Below the pieces are notes generated by a model. The model searched no databases. It was not told the origin of the DNA and saw only the letters and a list, made by a program, of their open reading frames with translations. Of a stretch of DNA of 33,084 nt, positions 1-8,770 are shown one piece after another; the first letter of the stretch is position 1; every line of letters starts with the position of its first letter. A program made the translations under genes and the position numbers. This DNA is from Erysipelothrix sp. (lineage in GTDB: Bacteria; Bacillota_I; Bacilli_A; Erysipelotrichales; Erysipelotrichaceae): NCBI GenBank assembly GCA_012512455.1, contig JAAZEF010000094.1:1-33084 (forward strand), read 5' to 3'.

Positions 1-82
1 GTAGAGAACCTATGACGTCAGCTAGACCGCCACTTTTGATATAAGGTAGTCCTTCTGCGGCAGCAAATAAAACTTTTTTCAT
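1..82 (-). CDS. glgA: Glycogen synthase GlgA, N-terminal fragment (cut by window edge)
   Basis: The first 27 codons of an ADP-glucose-dependent glycogen synthase (GT5), missed by the ORF track because it runs off the window. The reverse strand starts with MKKVLFAAAEGLPYIKSGGL and continues ADVIGSL; the K-S/T-GGLADV stretch is the ADP-glucose-binding signature at the N-terminus of GlgA. An AAGAGG ribosome binding site lies just upstream, and the start is 14 bases beyond the glgD stop, so it is the third gene of glgC-glgD-glgA. It elongates the alpha-1,4-glucan with the ADP-glucose made by the upstream pair. Only the N-terminus is visible. Confidence 0.9.
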   Translation of the reverse strand, partial: MKKVLFAAAEGLPYIKSGGLADVIGSL

Positions 83-96
83 ATGAGCCTCTTTTC

Positions 97-1209
97 TTAG
101 ATAAGATCTCTTCGTTTGATGTAAACAAGTTGTTCATCTGTACCTTTGATTTCTTTGATACGATGGACCTTTACATGTTTGTCGATGATTGCTTTGTCGA
201 CATGGACCCCTTCACCAATGATGGTATTAGGTAAAATAATTGAGTTTTCGATTACAGTATTCGGGGCTATCTTGCAGCCTCGTCCTATGATTGAATTGTA
301 TACTTTACCTTCTATTAGGGCTCCGTTTGCTATGAGAGAAGAATTAACTTCTGCGCTCTTGGAGTACATTGTTGGAGGAGAGTCAGATGTTCTGGTATAA
401 ATTGGCCAATCTTCTAAGAATAAAGTTGATTTACGTGGATTGACTAATTTCATGTGTGCTCGATAGTAGGCATCTAGTGTCGTAATCGCATAGACTTCAG
501 ATTTCACTGGATAGCCATCAACCTTTAGGTCCATTATGTTGTCAAAAATAATATCTTTGAGCCAATAAATGGAACTAATTTCATGAGCTTGTTTGCATAA
601 TTTGATAAAGAGTTCTTTACTCATCACAAAAGCATCTAAAGAAATGGCACGATGCATGGCCTGTCCACGATTGACATCGGTAGATATTACGCGTTTTTCT
701 TTATCTAATGTGAGTGTGGTACAGTGAGCAAACTCAGTTTTAGCTTCGTCGGTATTTTTATAAAGCAGTGTGATATCTGAGCCTTTTTCATGATGACGTG
801 TCATTACATCTCTGAAGTTTTGTGTATAAACAAAGTGACTCGGTGCAATAATGACAGTTTCTGCGCTGTCTTCTTCAATCCATTGCATGTTTTCTAAAAA
901 GGCTGTGATGTCTGTATTGTAAATTGGTGAGATTGAGGTTTGTTCACCATACATAATTCTCATTTTCCCTTGTTTGGAGTTGATATTGTATTGTTGACCA
1001 ACACCTACATGTTCAAAGACTGAGCGTGGTTTTTCTTTGACATACACTTGTATGTTTTTGACGCCAGAGTTACTGTAATTGGATAAAATGAAATCGATTA
1101 ATCGATATCTTCCTAAAAATGTTATGGATGAAAAGGGACGAAATTCTGAAATTCCTTCAAGAACTATGTCGTTTTTTTCAAAATCAATTATTCCTAAGAT
1201 TTTATTCAT
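97..1209 (-). CDS. glgD: GlgD, non-catalytic/regulatory glucose-1-phosphate adenylyltransferase subunit
   Basis: 370 aa, normal for GlgD. It has the nucleotidyltransferase fold ([18 protein letters not shown] near residues 33-50) and a C-terminal left-handed beta-helix of hexapeptide-like repeats ([19 protein letters not shown], about 318-336). The N-terminus [12 protein letters not shown] lacks the GGxGTRL nucleotide-binding loop present in the neighbouring GlgC, which is the known hallmark of GlgD: it pairs with GlgC to form the active heteromeric ADP-glucose pyrophosphorylase. The start overlaps the end of glgC by 8 bp, so translation is probably coupled. It is the second gene of the glycogen operon. 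Confidence 0.93.
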   Translation of the reverse strand: MNKILGIIDFEKNDIVLEGISEFRPFSSITFLGRYRLIDFILSNYSNSGVKNIQVYVKEKPRSVFEHVGVGQQYNINSKQGKMRIMYGEQTSISPIYNTDITAFLENMQWIEEDSAETVIIAPSHFVYTQNFRDVMTRHHEKGSDITLLYKNTDEAKTEFAHCTTLTLDKEKRVISTDVNRGQAMHRAISLDAFVMSKELFIKLCKQAHEISSIYWLKDIIFDNIMDLKVDGYPVKSEVYAITTLDAYYRAHMKLVNPRKSTLFLEDWPIYTRTSDSPPTMYSKSAEVNSSLIANGALIEGKVYNSIIGRGCKIAPNTVIENSIILPNTIIGEGVHVDKAIIDKHVKVHRIKEIKGTDEQLVYIKRRDLI

Positions 1210-2347
1210 TAATTGAGACCCCCTGATCTTCTGGTGTAATTAGAGCAATGTTCTTTTTAGATTTAGAACCGTAGGTTTTTTCTTCAGTGAGGATGCAGCT
1301 TTCCATGACAATCGCATTTTTGACAACTGCTCCTTTTTTAATGACAACATTACCGCTGATGACTGAGTCTTTGACAGATGCTCCTTCTTCTATGACAACA
1401 TTTTGGAAGATGACTGAGCTTTCTACTTCACCATAGATAAATGAACCTTGATTTAACAATGACTCTTTGACTTTTGCCTTAGGTCCAATGGTATGAGGCG
1501 GAAGTGTTGTATCTTCTGTAAATATCTTCCAATTGCTATCCATAACATCAATGCCTGAGTCTCTATTAAGTAAATCCATGTTCGCTTCCCAAAGTGAATT
1601 AATGGTCCCGACGTCTTTCCAATAACCTTTGAATCGGTAGGCTTGTAGTTTTTTGTTTGAGTTCAAATAACCTGGAATAATATCTTTTCCAAAGTCATGG
1701 TGTGAATTTTTGTCTTTTTTATCAGCTATTAACGATTTACGAAGTATTGGCCAATCGAAAATATAGATACCCATAGAAGCTAAGTTTGATTTTGGCTTTT
1801 CTGGTTTTTCTTCAAACTCTACAATTACATCATTTTTATCTACATTCATAATACCGAAACGGGATGCTTCTTCGATAGGTACTTCTAAGACGGCGATAGT
1901 TGCTTGCGCTTTAGTTTCTAAATGACAGTCCAACATCTTTGAATAGTCCATTTTGTAGATGTGATCTCCTGACAAAATAAGGACGTGTTGGGGGTTCATT
2001 TGATCAATAAAATCAATATTTTGAGTAATTGCGTCTGCGGTACCTAAGTAGAGACCAAAACCTTCGTTTTTTTCACGTGGTGGTAAGACATAAATTCCGC
2101 TATCTCTTCCATCTAATCCCCAACGTTGGTCTTGGGCGACATATGAGTTGAGAAAGATGCTTTCATATTGGGTTAACACGCCGACGACATTGATCCCAGA
2201 GTTAGCGCAATTACTTAAAGGATAGTCAATGATACGATACTTTCCTCCAAATGAAACTGCTGGTTTTGCTACTTTTTCAGTAAGCTCGTTGAGCCTGGTA
2301 CCTCTTCCTCCTGCGAGAATCATGGCGACCATTGAATTTTTAACCAT
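1202..2347 (-). CDS. glgC: GlgC, glucose-1-phosphate adenylyltransferase catalytic subunit
   Basis: 381 aa, the usual GlgC length. It makes ADP-glucose from glucose-1-phosphate and ATP, the committed step of bacterial glycogen synthesis. The nucleotide-binding loop [11 protein letters not shown] is near residues 9-19, followed by [33 protein letters not shown] (about 122-135) is the metal and sugar-phosphate region, and the C-terminal third is a left-handed beta-helix. An AAGGAGGAA ribosome binding site sits about 8 nt before the ATG. It is first in glgC-glgD-glgA and has its own promoter just upstream, so it is separate from the folC-folT operon behind it. Confidence 0.96.
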   Translation of the reverse strand: MVKNSMVAMILAGGRGTRLNELTEKVAKPAVSFGGKYRIIDYPLSNCANSGINVVGVLTQYESIFLNSYVAQDQRWGLDGRDSGIYVLPPREKNEGFGLYLGTADAITQNIDFIDQMNPQHVLILSGDHIYKMDYSKMLDCHLETKAQATIAVLEVPIEEASRFGIMNVDKNDVIVEFEEKPEKPKSNLASMGIYIFDWPILRKSLIADKKDKNSHHDFGKDIIPGYLNSNKKLQAYRFKGYWKDVGTINSLWEANMDLLNRDSGIDVMDSNWKIFTEDTTLPPHTIGPKAKVKESLLNQGSFIYGEVESSVIFQNVVIEEGASVKDSVISGNVVIKKGAVVKNAIVMESCILTEEKTYGSKSKKNIALITPEDQGVSINE

Positions 2348-2381
2348 TATAAGATTCCTCCTTATTCACTGTTCTACATTC

Positions 2382-2411
2382 ATTATACAATGTAACCGCT
2401 TTAATTGACAG
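2382..2411 (-). promoter_or_regulatory. Promoter of glgCDA
   Basis: On the minus strand, CTGTCA (4/6 to the -35 consensus), an 18-bp spacer and a perfect TATAAT lie about 35 bp upstream of the glgC ATG and downstream of the folT terminator. This is the only sensible promoter position for the glycogen operon. Confidence 0.65.
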
Positions 2412-2420
2412 TCTTTCCAC

Positions 2421-2449
2421 AAAAAAGAGCAAAGATTATCCTTGCTCTT
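2421..2449 (-). terminator. Rho-independent terminator ending the folC-folT operon
   Basis: On the minus strand AAGAGCAAGGATAATCTTTGCTCTT forms an 8-9 bp stem followed by a T run. The upstream arm encodes the last residues of FolT and the stop codon lies in the loop. Confidence 0.85.
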
Positions 2450-3275
2450 GGGGATGACGAAGTAATCGTTTAAATATAAGTCGATACAAAAGTTGACCGA
2501 TTAAGACGTAAATAAATATCATCAAAATAGCTTCTATAATTCGCGGTATCATGTAAATAATCCAAGGGACTTCAAACATGATAGAGAGCCACAATGAGGT
2601 AAGTATCATCTGGATGAAAATTTCACATAAGACGACTATCGTAGAGAACCGTGAGACAAAATATCGTTCTTGATGATCTTCGATGTTGTTTTGTTTGCGG
2701 TATAAATAAATAATAAGTAAAAGTGCCAGTCCAAAAATGATAAGGCTTGAAGTGATTTTAAGAGGTGTGTTGATATGAAAAGGTTCGTTATTAAGTTGAA
2801 TGGTATCGTTCATAGTAATAAACATGATGGCGATAACACTGAGAAGTGAGATGAAAGTCTGAGTTAAGAATGTCATCGTTTGTGCTGAAAGTTTGTTTTT
2901 AGGTGAGAAGATAAAGCCTGAAATGACACCTGTTAAGACTAGATTGAGGGTGAAGCCGAAGAAAGGAAATGAGACTCCTGAAAAGACAAGTTGAAGCAAG
3001 TCTGTAAGTAAACCTGCAATAAATCCCCAACCTGGACCAAATAAGATACCTGTGAACATGATAGGTATTGTGTCGAATTTAATTTCGAAGCTTTCTGGAC
3101 CAAAGAAAGGTAAAGAAATCGTAAGATAACGAGTCCCTAAAGCAATCGCAATCAATATTAACATTGCGACGGTCGTGATGGTTTGTGTTTTAAGTTCAAA
3201 TTTTGTATATCTAAAAATTAAAACTCCTAACCCTACCATAAACATTACAATAATAATTTGAGCAATGATGGCCAT
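2436..3275 (-). CDS. folT: ECF transporter S component, folate-type (FolT-like), C-terminally extended
   Basis: 279 aa, almost entirely membrane segments. Residues about 30-125 match the folate-specific S component: QTITTVAMLILIAIALGTRYL, then FDTIPIMFTGILFGPGWGF and FPFFGFTLNLVLTGVISGFIF. FolT captures folates and docks on the shared energy-coupling module (EcfAA'T, not in this window). The 1-bp gap to folC upstream strongly supports the folate assignment, since FolC polyglutamylates and so traps the imported vitamin. Typical S components are 170-200 aa; the extra ~100 residues here are further hydrophobic segments of unknown role. Substrate is inferred from family and context. Confidence 0.8.
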   Translation of the reverse strand: MAIIAQIIIVMFMVGLGVLIFRYTKFELKTQTITTVAMLILIAIALGTRYLTISLPFFGPESFEIKFDTIPIMFTGILFGPGWGFIAGLLTDLLQLVFSGVSFPFFGFTLNLVLTGVISGFIFSPKNKLSAQTMTFLTQTFISLLSVIAIMFITMNDTIQLNNEPFHINTPLKITSSLIIFGLALLLIIYLYRKQNNIEDHQERYFVSRFSTIVVLCEIFIQMILTSLWLSIMFEVPWIIYMIPRIIEAILMIFIYVLIGQLLYRLIFKRLLRHPQEQG

Positions 3276-3276
3276 A

Positions 3277-4503
3277 TTATTTCTCCTTTAGGTATTGTCT
3301 TACATCTGAAATAAAGTAAAGGGAGCCAGTAATAACGACCACTCCTTTTGTTTCTTTAATGCTTGTTTCAATTGCTTCTTTATAATCTTTGATTATTCTC
3401 ACATGATGTCCAAGAGCTAAGTTTTCTGCGGTGCTTGCTCTTTTGAAATCAAATTCTGTAACAATAATATCTTGAGTAATTGCTTCTAATTTCTCTATCA
3501 TCTTATCATAGTTTTTATCAGCTACTGCACTGAAAACGATGAAAATGGGTTCCTTGAAAAGTTTAAGCGTGTTGATGAGCTCCTCAATTCCAGCTTCATT
3601 GTGGGCACCATCGATAAAGACTGGTGGATTGTCTTGCATTTTCTCAAAACGTCCTTGCCAAAAAGTATTTTGAAGTCCTTGAATAATTGATTGAGTGCTA
3701 ACTTCTAATAGTTGATGTTGATTGAGTTGATAAGCAATTTCAAAAGCTAGTTGGGAATTCTTTATTTGATAAAGAGCTAAGGTTTGAAGATGAATTTCTT
3801 GATCTCGATAGTGATAAGTAATATTGTCGGAATTTAGTTGATAATCTGTTATGGCTGGAGTGATGGTGATCTCTCTTTGAGCTTTATTTTTAAATATTTC
3901 ATTGAGTTGTGGGCGTTGTTCTCCTGTGATCACTAACCCTTCTTCTTTGATAATACCGGCTTTTTCATGGGCGATTTCTTCTAAGGTGTCACCTAATATT
4001 TTCATGTGATCATAACTGATGTTGGTTATGGCACTAACAATTGGTGAAATAATGTTAGTGGCATCTAAGCGACCTCCTAGACCTACTTCAAAAATAGCGA
4101 TGTCTACTTTTTGTTCAAGAAAGTAGTTAATGGCGATGAAAACATCAATTTCAAACATACTTAAAGAGTACTCATCCCAATAAGGCGTTGTTAAATTAAT
4201 ATGTCTGAGCAGGTCTTCATCTGAGATGGATTGATTATTGATTCTGAATCGATCGTGGTGGCTAATAAGATGTGGTGATGTGAAGGTAGCTACTTTATAG
4301 CCTTGGGTTTGAAGAATTGATCGCAGGTAATCTGTAGTGGAACCTTTGCCGTTAGTGCCGCCGATGTGAATAGTTTTTAATTGGTTTTGAGGATTGTTGA
4401 GTGTTGCTGCTAGATTTTGAATGTTTTCTAGCTTATATTCGCTGACGATTTGATATCGATTCATTAGAACCTCTAAGGCATGGTTAATATCGTTGAATTG
4501 CAT
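3277..4503 (-). CDS. folC: Folylpolyglutamate synthase / dihydrofolate synthase (FolC)
   Basis: 408 aa Mur-ligase-fold cytoplasmic enzyme that adds glutamate to folates. The ATP-binding P-loop GGTNGKGSTTDYL is at residues 48-60, FEVGLGGRLDATN follows near 138, and the DGAHN motif is in the C-terminal domain. The start shares one base with the ung stop (TAATG) and the stop is one base from the folT start, so ung, folC and folT are translated together. Whether it also has dihydrofolate synthase activity cannot be told; no other folate-synthesis gene is present, and the FolT partner suggests salvage. Confidence 0.93.
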   Translation of the reverse strand: MQFNDINHALEVLMNRYQIVSEYKLENIQNLAATLNNPQNQLKTIHIGGTNGKGSTTDYLRSILQTQGYKVATFTSPHLISHHDRFRINNQSISDEDLLRHINLTTPYWDEYSLSMFEIDVFIAINYFLEQKVDIAIFEVGLGGRLDATNIISPIVSAITNISYDHMKILGDTLEEIAHEKAGIIKEEGLVITGEQRPQLNEIFKNKAQREITITPAITDYQLNSDNITYHYRDQEIHLQTLALYQIKNSQLAFEIAYQLNQHQLLEVSTQSIIQGLQNTFWQGRFEKMQDNPPVFIDGAHNEAGIEELINTLKLFKEPIFIVFSAVADKNYDKMIEKLEAITQDIIVTEFDFKRASTAENLALGHHVRIIKDYKEAIETSIKETKGVVVITGSLYFISDVRQYLKEK

Positions 4504-5153
4504 TATTCTGTGCTCCAGTCTATTGGTTGTTTATTTATATTTTTAAGAAGTTGGTTAGTTTGTGAGAAAGGCTTTGATCCAAAGAAACCGCGATAGGCTG
4601 ATAAAGGAGAGGGATGACTTGATTTTATGACAAAGTGACCATATTGTACAGCGATTTTTTCGAATTGTTGAGCATGTTTTCCCCAAAGAATAAAGACTAA
4701 TTGATTTGTGTTTTGACATAGTGTTTGAATTGCATTGGTGGTAAATGTTTCCCAGCCTAATCCCTTGTGTGACATGGGTTGATCTTGGCGGACTGTTAAG
4801 GTGGTATTGAGTAGCAAAACTCCTTGTTTGGCCCAGTTTATTAATGATCCAGATTGGTTAGAAATGTTGAGATCATCGTAAAGTTCTTTGAAGATATTGA
4901 TGAGACTTTTAGGAAGTGGTGTGTCTTGTTGGACAGAAAAGCTTAGTCCCATAGCTTGGTTAGGTTGATGATAGGGGTCTTGACCGATAATGACCACTTT
5001 TGTTTTGTCGAACGGTGTATGTTCAAGTGCATTGTAGATTTGATGTTTGGGCGGAAAGATTACGTGTTCTTTTTGTTCCTGTTGGAGTGTTTTTTGTAAT
5101 TGAATGTAATAAGGTAATTGTTTCTGTTGTTCTATAAAAGTTTGCCAGTTCAT
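4503..5153 (-). CDS. ung: Uracil-DNA glycosylase, family 1 (Ung)
   Basis: Removes uracil from DNA as the first step of base-excision repair. GQDPYH (57-62, catalytic Asp59 in the numbering used here), the LLLNTTLTVR uracil-pocket strand, and the HPSPLSA leucine-loop motif near the C-terminus are all present. The track begins six codons earlier, but I choose the ATG of MNWQTF at 5153: it overlaps the stop of the upstream gene as ATGA and has AGAGG at correct spacing, giving 216 aa, normal for the family. The protein is unusually rich in Q, N and H, as are its minus-strand neighbours. It lies second in a mixed-function operon. Confidence 0.95.
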   Translation of the reverse strand: MNWQTFIEQQKQLPYYIQLQKTLQQEQKEHVIFPPKHQIYNALEHTPFDKTKVVIIGQDPYHQPNQAMGLSFSVQQDTPLPKSLINIFKELYDDLNISNQSGSLINWAKQGVLLLNTTLTVRQDQPMSHKGLGWETFTTNAIQTLCQNTNQLVFILWGKHAQQFEKIAVQYGHFVIKSSHPSPLSAYRGFFGSKPFSQTNQLLKNINKQPIDWSTE

Positions 5154-6460
5154 CGATTTTCCTCTATCCATTGTTGGTATTGTTTAACAATTTCTTCTTG
5201 AGCTTGTTGGGGAGTTAGCTTTTGGCTGTAGACATCTTTTATGGTTTTCGTGATGTCGATGTCAGTGAAGACATCCCAAAGGAGTTTGTTTTGGTTAGCT
5301 GGAGTGGTAACAAAAGGCTTGGTTCGTGCTTGTTGATGGGCTAAAGCTAGTTGACGTTGGCGTAGCGGGATGTTTATAGTTCTTAGTACATTTGAATGAA
5401 TCGCAGGTGTTTTGTTAGTTGTGTTTGTAAGTATTTCTATGGCTTGAGGGGAGCGTAGGAATGTTAAGACTTCATGTCCTGCGGATGGATAATAGGTGTT
5501 TTTATGCATGACCCATCCTTGCACAGATGATAAATGAGTGAGTGTTTGTTGTTGATAACTTGGATAGGCAGTGAATAAGTAGTTGTGTTGTGTAGATGCT
5601 TCTATAATTTCCATGTTGACATATGGTTTGTAGATAGATAAAGGTCCCTTTTCATTTGCGAGAATTGTATCGTATTGCCAAGTGAATTCATTTGGATTAT
5701 TTGTTGGGTTTTTTGAATCCCAGATATAGTCTCCTAATGTTTGAATGAATATTAGACCGTTTAGAAATTCTGTTGAATCAAGGTGAGCTAGATCTAATTC
5801 GAAATCATTGAATGGATACCAGCCATCGACTGTTAAAAGTGGATAGAGTGTATCAAAATCGTTGAAAATTAAAGGGAAAATCACTTCATAGTTTTCCGTT
5901 AGGCTTGAATGATGTTGAAAAAGATTGTCGAAGGTTGCGACATTGTTAAGGGAAAGGTTGTTATTATCTAGAGATGTAATATCGGTAATTAGGGTGTCGC
6001 CTGTAATGAAAGTGGTGATGAATACGGGATGATTTGAGTTGATGTCTTCTGCTAAGGAAAGATTGACTTGTTCAGCGATGATAGGCATTATTGCTGGATC
6101 TAATTTATAAAGATTGTCGAGTGCTAGTGCAGCATGAGATGAATCAAGAAGAAAAATATCTTCACCGATTGTAGAAACTTGATTAGCTTCAATTGTTGAT
6201 CCAACATCGATTTGAAGAAGTGTGGATTTAGTGGGATATTGACTTTTCCAGAGTTGTTCTAATTGTGTTTTTGTCTCTTGAGTAGGGACACGTACTAAGA
6301 TTGTGGCGTTGTCTTCTATGAGAAAATGGCTTGTTTCGATGTCGAAACATACCTTGTTATTATCCAAATTACATTGATTTATTTCCAGGGAAATTTTGAT
6401 TCCCCAAATGGTTGCTAAAACGATCAGCATTATAGCAATAAAAGTGAATATTTTCTTCAT
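5150..6460 (-). CDS. Extracellular solute-binding protein-like (sugar ABC transporter type), membrane anchored
   Basis: 436 aa. The N-terminus MKKIFTFIAIMLIVLATIWGIK is a signal or anchor helix without a lipobox Cys; Cys30 and Cys38 (NQCNLDNNKVCF) could form an early disulfide. The rest resembles the family-1 sugar-binding (MalE-like) fold: VPTQETKTQLEQLWKSQYP near 58-76 fits the first-lobe start, and GWVMHKNTYYPSAGHEVLTFL near 310 fits the C-lobe pattern in which residues pack behind the ligand. No permease genes are adjacent. It heads the ung-folC-folT operon and is divergent from the GH13 transferase, so maltodextrin is a plausible ligand, by context only. Similarity is weak and the function tentative. 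Confidence 0.6.
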   Translation of the reverse strand: MKKIFTFIAIMLIVLATIWGIKISLEINQCNLDNNKVCFDIETSHFLIEDNATILVRVPTQETKTQLEQLWKSQYPTKSTLLQIDVGSTIEANQVSTIGEDIFLLDSSHAALALDNLYKLDPAIMPIIAEQVNLSLAEDINSNHPVFITTFITGDTLITDITSLDNNNLSLNNVATFDNLFQHHSSLTENYEVIFPLIFNDFDTLYPLLTVDGWYPFNDFELDLAHLDSTEFLNGLIFIQTLGDYIWDSKNPTNNPNEFTWQYDTILANEKGPLSIYKPYVNMEIIEASTQHNYLFTAYPSYQQQTLTHLSSVQGWVMHKNTYYPSAGHEVLTFLRSPQAIEILTNTTNKTPAIHSNVLRTINIPLRQRQLALAHQQARTKPFVTTPANQNKLLWDVFTDIDITKTIKDVYSQKLTPQQAQEEIVKQYQQWIEENR

Positions 6461-6482
6461 AAAATCTCCAATGTTTGATTCT

Positions 6483-6511
6483 ATCTTATCAAAAATGATT
6501 TGTTATCTCAA
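6483..6511 (-). promoter_or_regulatory. Promoter of the binding protein-ung-folC-folT operon
   Basis: On the minus strand TTGAGA, a 17-bp spacer and TAAGAT precede the 5150-6460 gene, followed by a GGAG ribosome binding site. The -35 box directly abuts the -35 of the divergent promoter. Confidence 0.65.
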
Positions 6512-6540
6512 TTGACTTTCATCTAGACCAAAAATACTGT
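6512..6540 (+). promoter_or_regulatory. Promoter of the GH13 maltosyltransferase-like gene
   Basis: TTGACT, a 17-bp spacer and the weak hexamer TACTGT; an alternative -10 (TAAAAT) follows at 6540 but would need a 22-bp spacer. The -35 starts on the base after the divergent minus-strand -35 ends. Confidence 0.45.
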
Positions 6541-6568
6541 AAAATAACGGTATTGAAAAGGGGAAGCT

Positions 6569-8632
6569 ATGAAGTCGTTAAAAAAAATTAGGCAGTATCT
6601 TGTTGATGAAATGAATAACCATGATACTGTGTTCAATTATGTCATTCCTGATGTTTGGAATGTGCATGAAATAAGTAATCAAGTACATGTTGTGGGAGAT
6701 GGAAATCTAATGGTTAATCCATATGATTTTATTATTTCTACAATTGATTATATTGTATCGCAAACAAAGTTGCGTCATATGAATTTTGCGCAGCCATATT
6801 TTAATATCCACCATGTGGAAGAAGATTTTGATGGTGGCGATTGGATTAAAAAATCTGTTGTATATTCGTCGATGATTAGAACATCGACAAGTTATGATCA
6901 CGATCGTTCAGGAGAACTTAATGAGAGTAATATTTATTCGTTGAAAGAAACGGGAACGTTTTTAAAAACATTGATGATTTTACCGATGTTAAAGAAAATG
7001 GGTGTTGATGTCTTGTATCTTTTACCTATTACTAAGTATTCGAAAAAAGATAAAAAAGGAGAGTTGGGTTCTCCTTATGGGGTGACTAATTTCTTTGGGA
7101 TTGAAGGCTCTTTAAAAGATCCAATGACAGGCGACAATTCAAGTGCTAGTTTGGAATTTAAGGCTTTAGTTGAGGCGTGTCATATTTTAGACATTAAAGT
7201 TATTATTGATATTATTCCTAGGACTAATTCACGTCATTCAGATTATATTTTAGAGCATCCAGAATGGTTTTATTGGATAAATATTGAGGCTAAGGAAGGG
7301 TATCATCCTCCTGTGGTAGATACATTAGGTCCTTCGTTAGTACCGAGAAAAGAATTCTTTGATGATTTGTTTAGCAGCGATGATGTGATTAATCATTTAC
7401 GTCAGTTTGTTGTTAATCCTAAAGAACAAAATCCTGCTAAATGGCAAAATTTAGTTGAAAGTGTGACTGAAGATACAGATGTCTTACAATTGATTGAAAA
7501 TACTTTTGGTATCACTGTTGCTTATGCGTTTAGTGATCATATTAATGATCCACAACCTGCTTGGAGTGATATAACTTACTTTAGAATGTATTTAGATCAT
7601 CCTCAAAATTCAAAACCTTATTTAGAGAACTTAGATTTTGAAGTGGCTCCATATTTGTTGTACGATATCGCGAAATCTAGTTTAAATCCTGGTTCGATTA
7701 TAAATGAGGAACTATGGGATCTTATCGCAAATATTATTCCTTATTTTCAAAGTGAATATGGAATTGATGGAGCACGAATTGATATGGGCCATGCGTTGCC
7801 TAAGGAATTAGTTGCTCAAATTGTTCATAACGCGAAGGCTGTTGATCCTAACTTCACATTAATTGCTGAAGAATTAGATATCAGAAATGCTGATATTCAA
7901 AAGGATCAAGGATATAACATGATCATCGGTGATGGATTTATGCAATTACCACGCATTAATGATGGTAGCTTTAACCGCTTTGCCTATGGTGTGCAAGATA
8001 TTTCATTGCCAGTGTTTGCATGCGGTGAGACACATGACTCCCCTCGCCTTGCTTCACGAGCTGGAGGTAAGACAACCGCAAAGTTGATTACACTCTTTAA
8101 TTATTTCATCCCCAATGCTATTCCCTTTATTAACTCTGGGCAGGAATTTTACGAGCAAGTCCCTATGAACACAGGACTAGATATTAGTCCTGAAACAGTG
8201 TACGAAGGAAAACTCGCACTGTTTGACTATTATTCGTTTAATATGACTAAATATGATCGCTACGAATTACTAGATTTAACAAGTAAAATCGTAGTAATAC
8301 GAGATCAATATCTTGACGCAATTTTAGACCCAAACAGAGTATATTCATTAACCTTTGAACACCCTGGAGTCAAAAGTGCAGCGTTTGCCTTTGAGAATCA
8401 AGATAGTATCTTAATAGCCATAGCAAATACTGATTTTAACACTGAGCAAACTCATAGAGTATTCGTGATTGGAATACCTCCACGATTTAAAGACAACTCT
8501 AATATTGAAATTAAAGAAGTCTTTGCCAGTGAACAATCACTAGATATAAAGTATGCGCTCGACGAATATGAATCACTCTGGATTCCAATGCACAAAGGTG
8601 AAGTCAAGTTACTTCAAATCACATTAAAATAA
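6569..8632 (+). CDS. GH13 alpha-glucan maltosyltransferase-like enzyme
   Basis: 687 aa cytoplasmic TIM-barrel enzyme. The four GH13 regions are visible: DIIPRTNSRHSDYI (214-227, with PRT in place of the usual NH), GARIDMGHALP (401-411, nucleophile Asp405), LIAEELD (431-437, acid Glu434/435) and GETHDSPR (486-493, Asp490). The PRT-containing region I followed by HPEWFYWI is what I know from Thermotoga-type maltosyltransferase, which moves maltosyl units between alpha-1,4-glucans, so transfer rather than hydrolysis is favoured. Start has a GGGGAAGCT site 4-8 nt upstream. Beyond about base 7950 the strand loses its G-over-C bias, unlike the first two thirds. A tnpB element sits 30 bp behind the stop. 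Context (glgCDA, maltase, msmK) supports alpha-glucan metabolism. Confidence 0.8.
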   Translation: MKSLKKIRQYLVDEMNNHDTVFNYVIPDVWNVHEISNQVHVVGDGNLMVNPYDFIISTIDYIVSQTKLRHMNFAQPYFNIHHVEEDFDGGDWIKKSVVYSSMIRTSTSYDHDRSGELNESNIYSLKETGTFLKTLMILPMLKKMGVDVLYLLPITKYSKKDKKGELGSPYGVTNFFGIEGSLKDPMTGDNSSASLEFKALVEACHILDIKVIIDIIPRTNSRHSDYILEHPEWFYWINIEAKEGYHPPVVDTLGPSLVPRKEFFDDLFSSDDVINHLRQFVVNPKEQNPAKWQNLVESVTEDTDVLQLIENTFGITVAYAFSDHINDPQPAWSDITYFRMYLDHPQNSKPYLENLDFEVAPYLLYDIAKSSLNPGSIINEELWDLIANIIPYFQSEYGIDGARIDMGHALPKELVAQIVHNAKAVDPNFTLIAEELDIRNADIQKDQGYNMIIGDGFMQLPRINDGSFNRFAYGVQDISLPVFACGETHDSPRLASRAGGKTTAKLITLFNYFIPNAIPFINSGQEFYEQVPMNTGLDISPETVYEGKLALFDYYSFNMTKYDRYELLDLTSKIVVIRDQYLDAILDPNRVYSLTFEHPGVKSAAFAFENQDSILIAIANTDFNTEQTHRVFVIGIPPRFKDNSNIEIKEVFASEQSLDIKYALDEYESLWIPMHKGEVKLLQITLK

Positions 8633-8635
8633 TTC

Positions 8636-8770
8636 TTGGGAACTAGGCATCATTGCCTATATTTACCAAGCTAACCCCGCCCTATCAACGGTTTTAATAT
8701 TGGCTTGTTTAAGCCCTTGAAATAGAATGTTACGACTCGCATTAATGTCGCGGTCATGAATTTTATGACA
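8636..8770 (-). ncRNA. Predicted omega RNA (reRNA) overlapping the tnpB 3' end
   Basis: In known TnpB systems the guide-scaffold RNA spans the tnpB 3' coding end and the right-end hairpin, with the guide read from flanking DNA. By position this stretch would be the scaffold and the guide would be antisense to the GH13 gene's 3' end (bases just below 8636). Inferred from family knowledge; exact ends are not visible. Confidence 0.35.
8644..8659. repeat. Perfect subterminal hairpin at the tnpB element's right end
   Basis: TAGGCA, a TCAT loop and TGCCTA form a 6-bp perfect stem 4 bp past the tnpB stop. It fits the right-end hairpin that TnpA recognises and the last stem of the omega RNA. It has no T tract, so it is not a good terminator. 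Confidence 0.65.
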
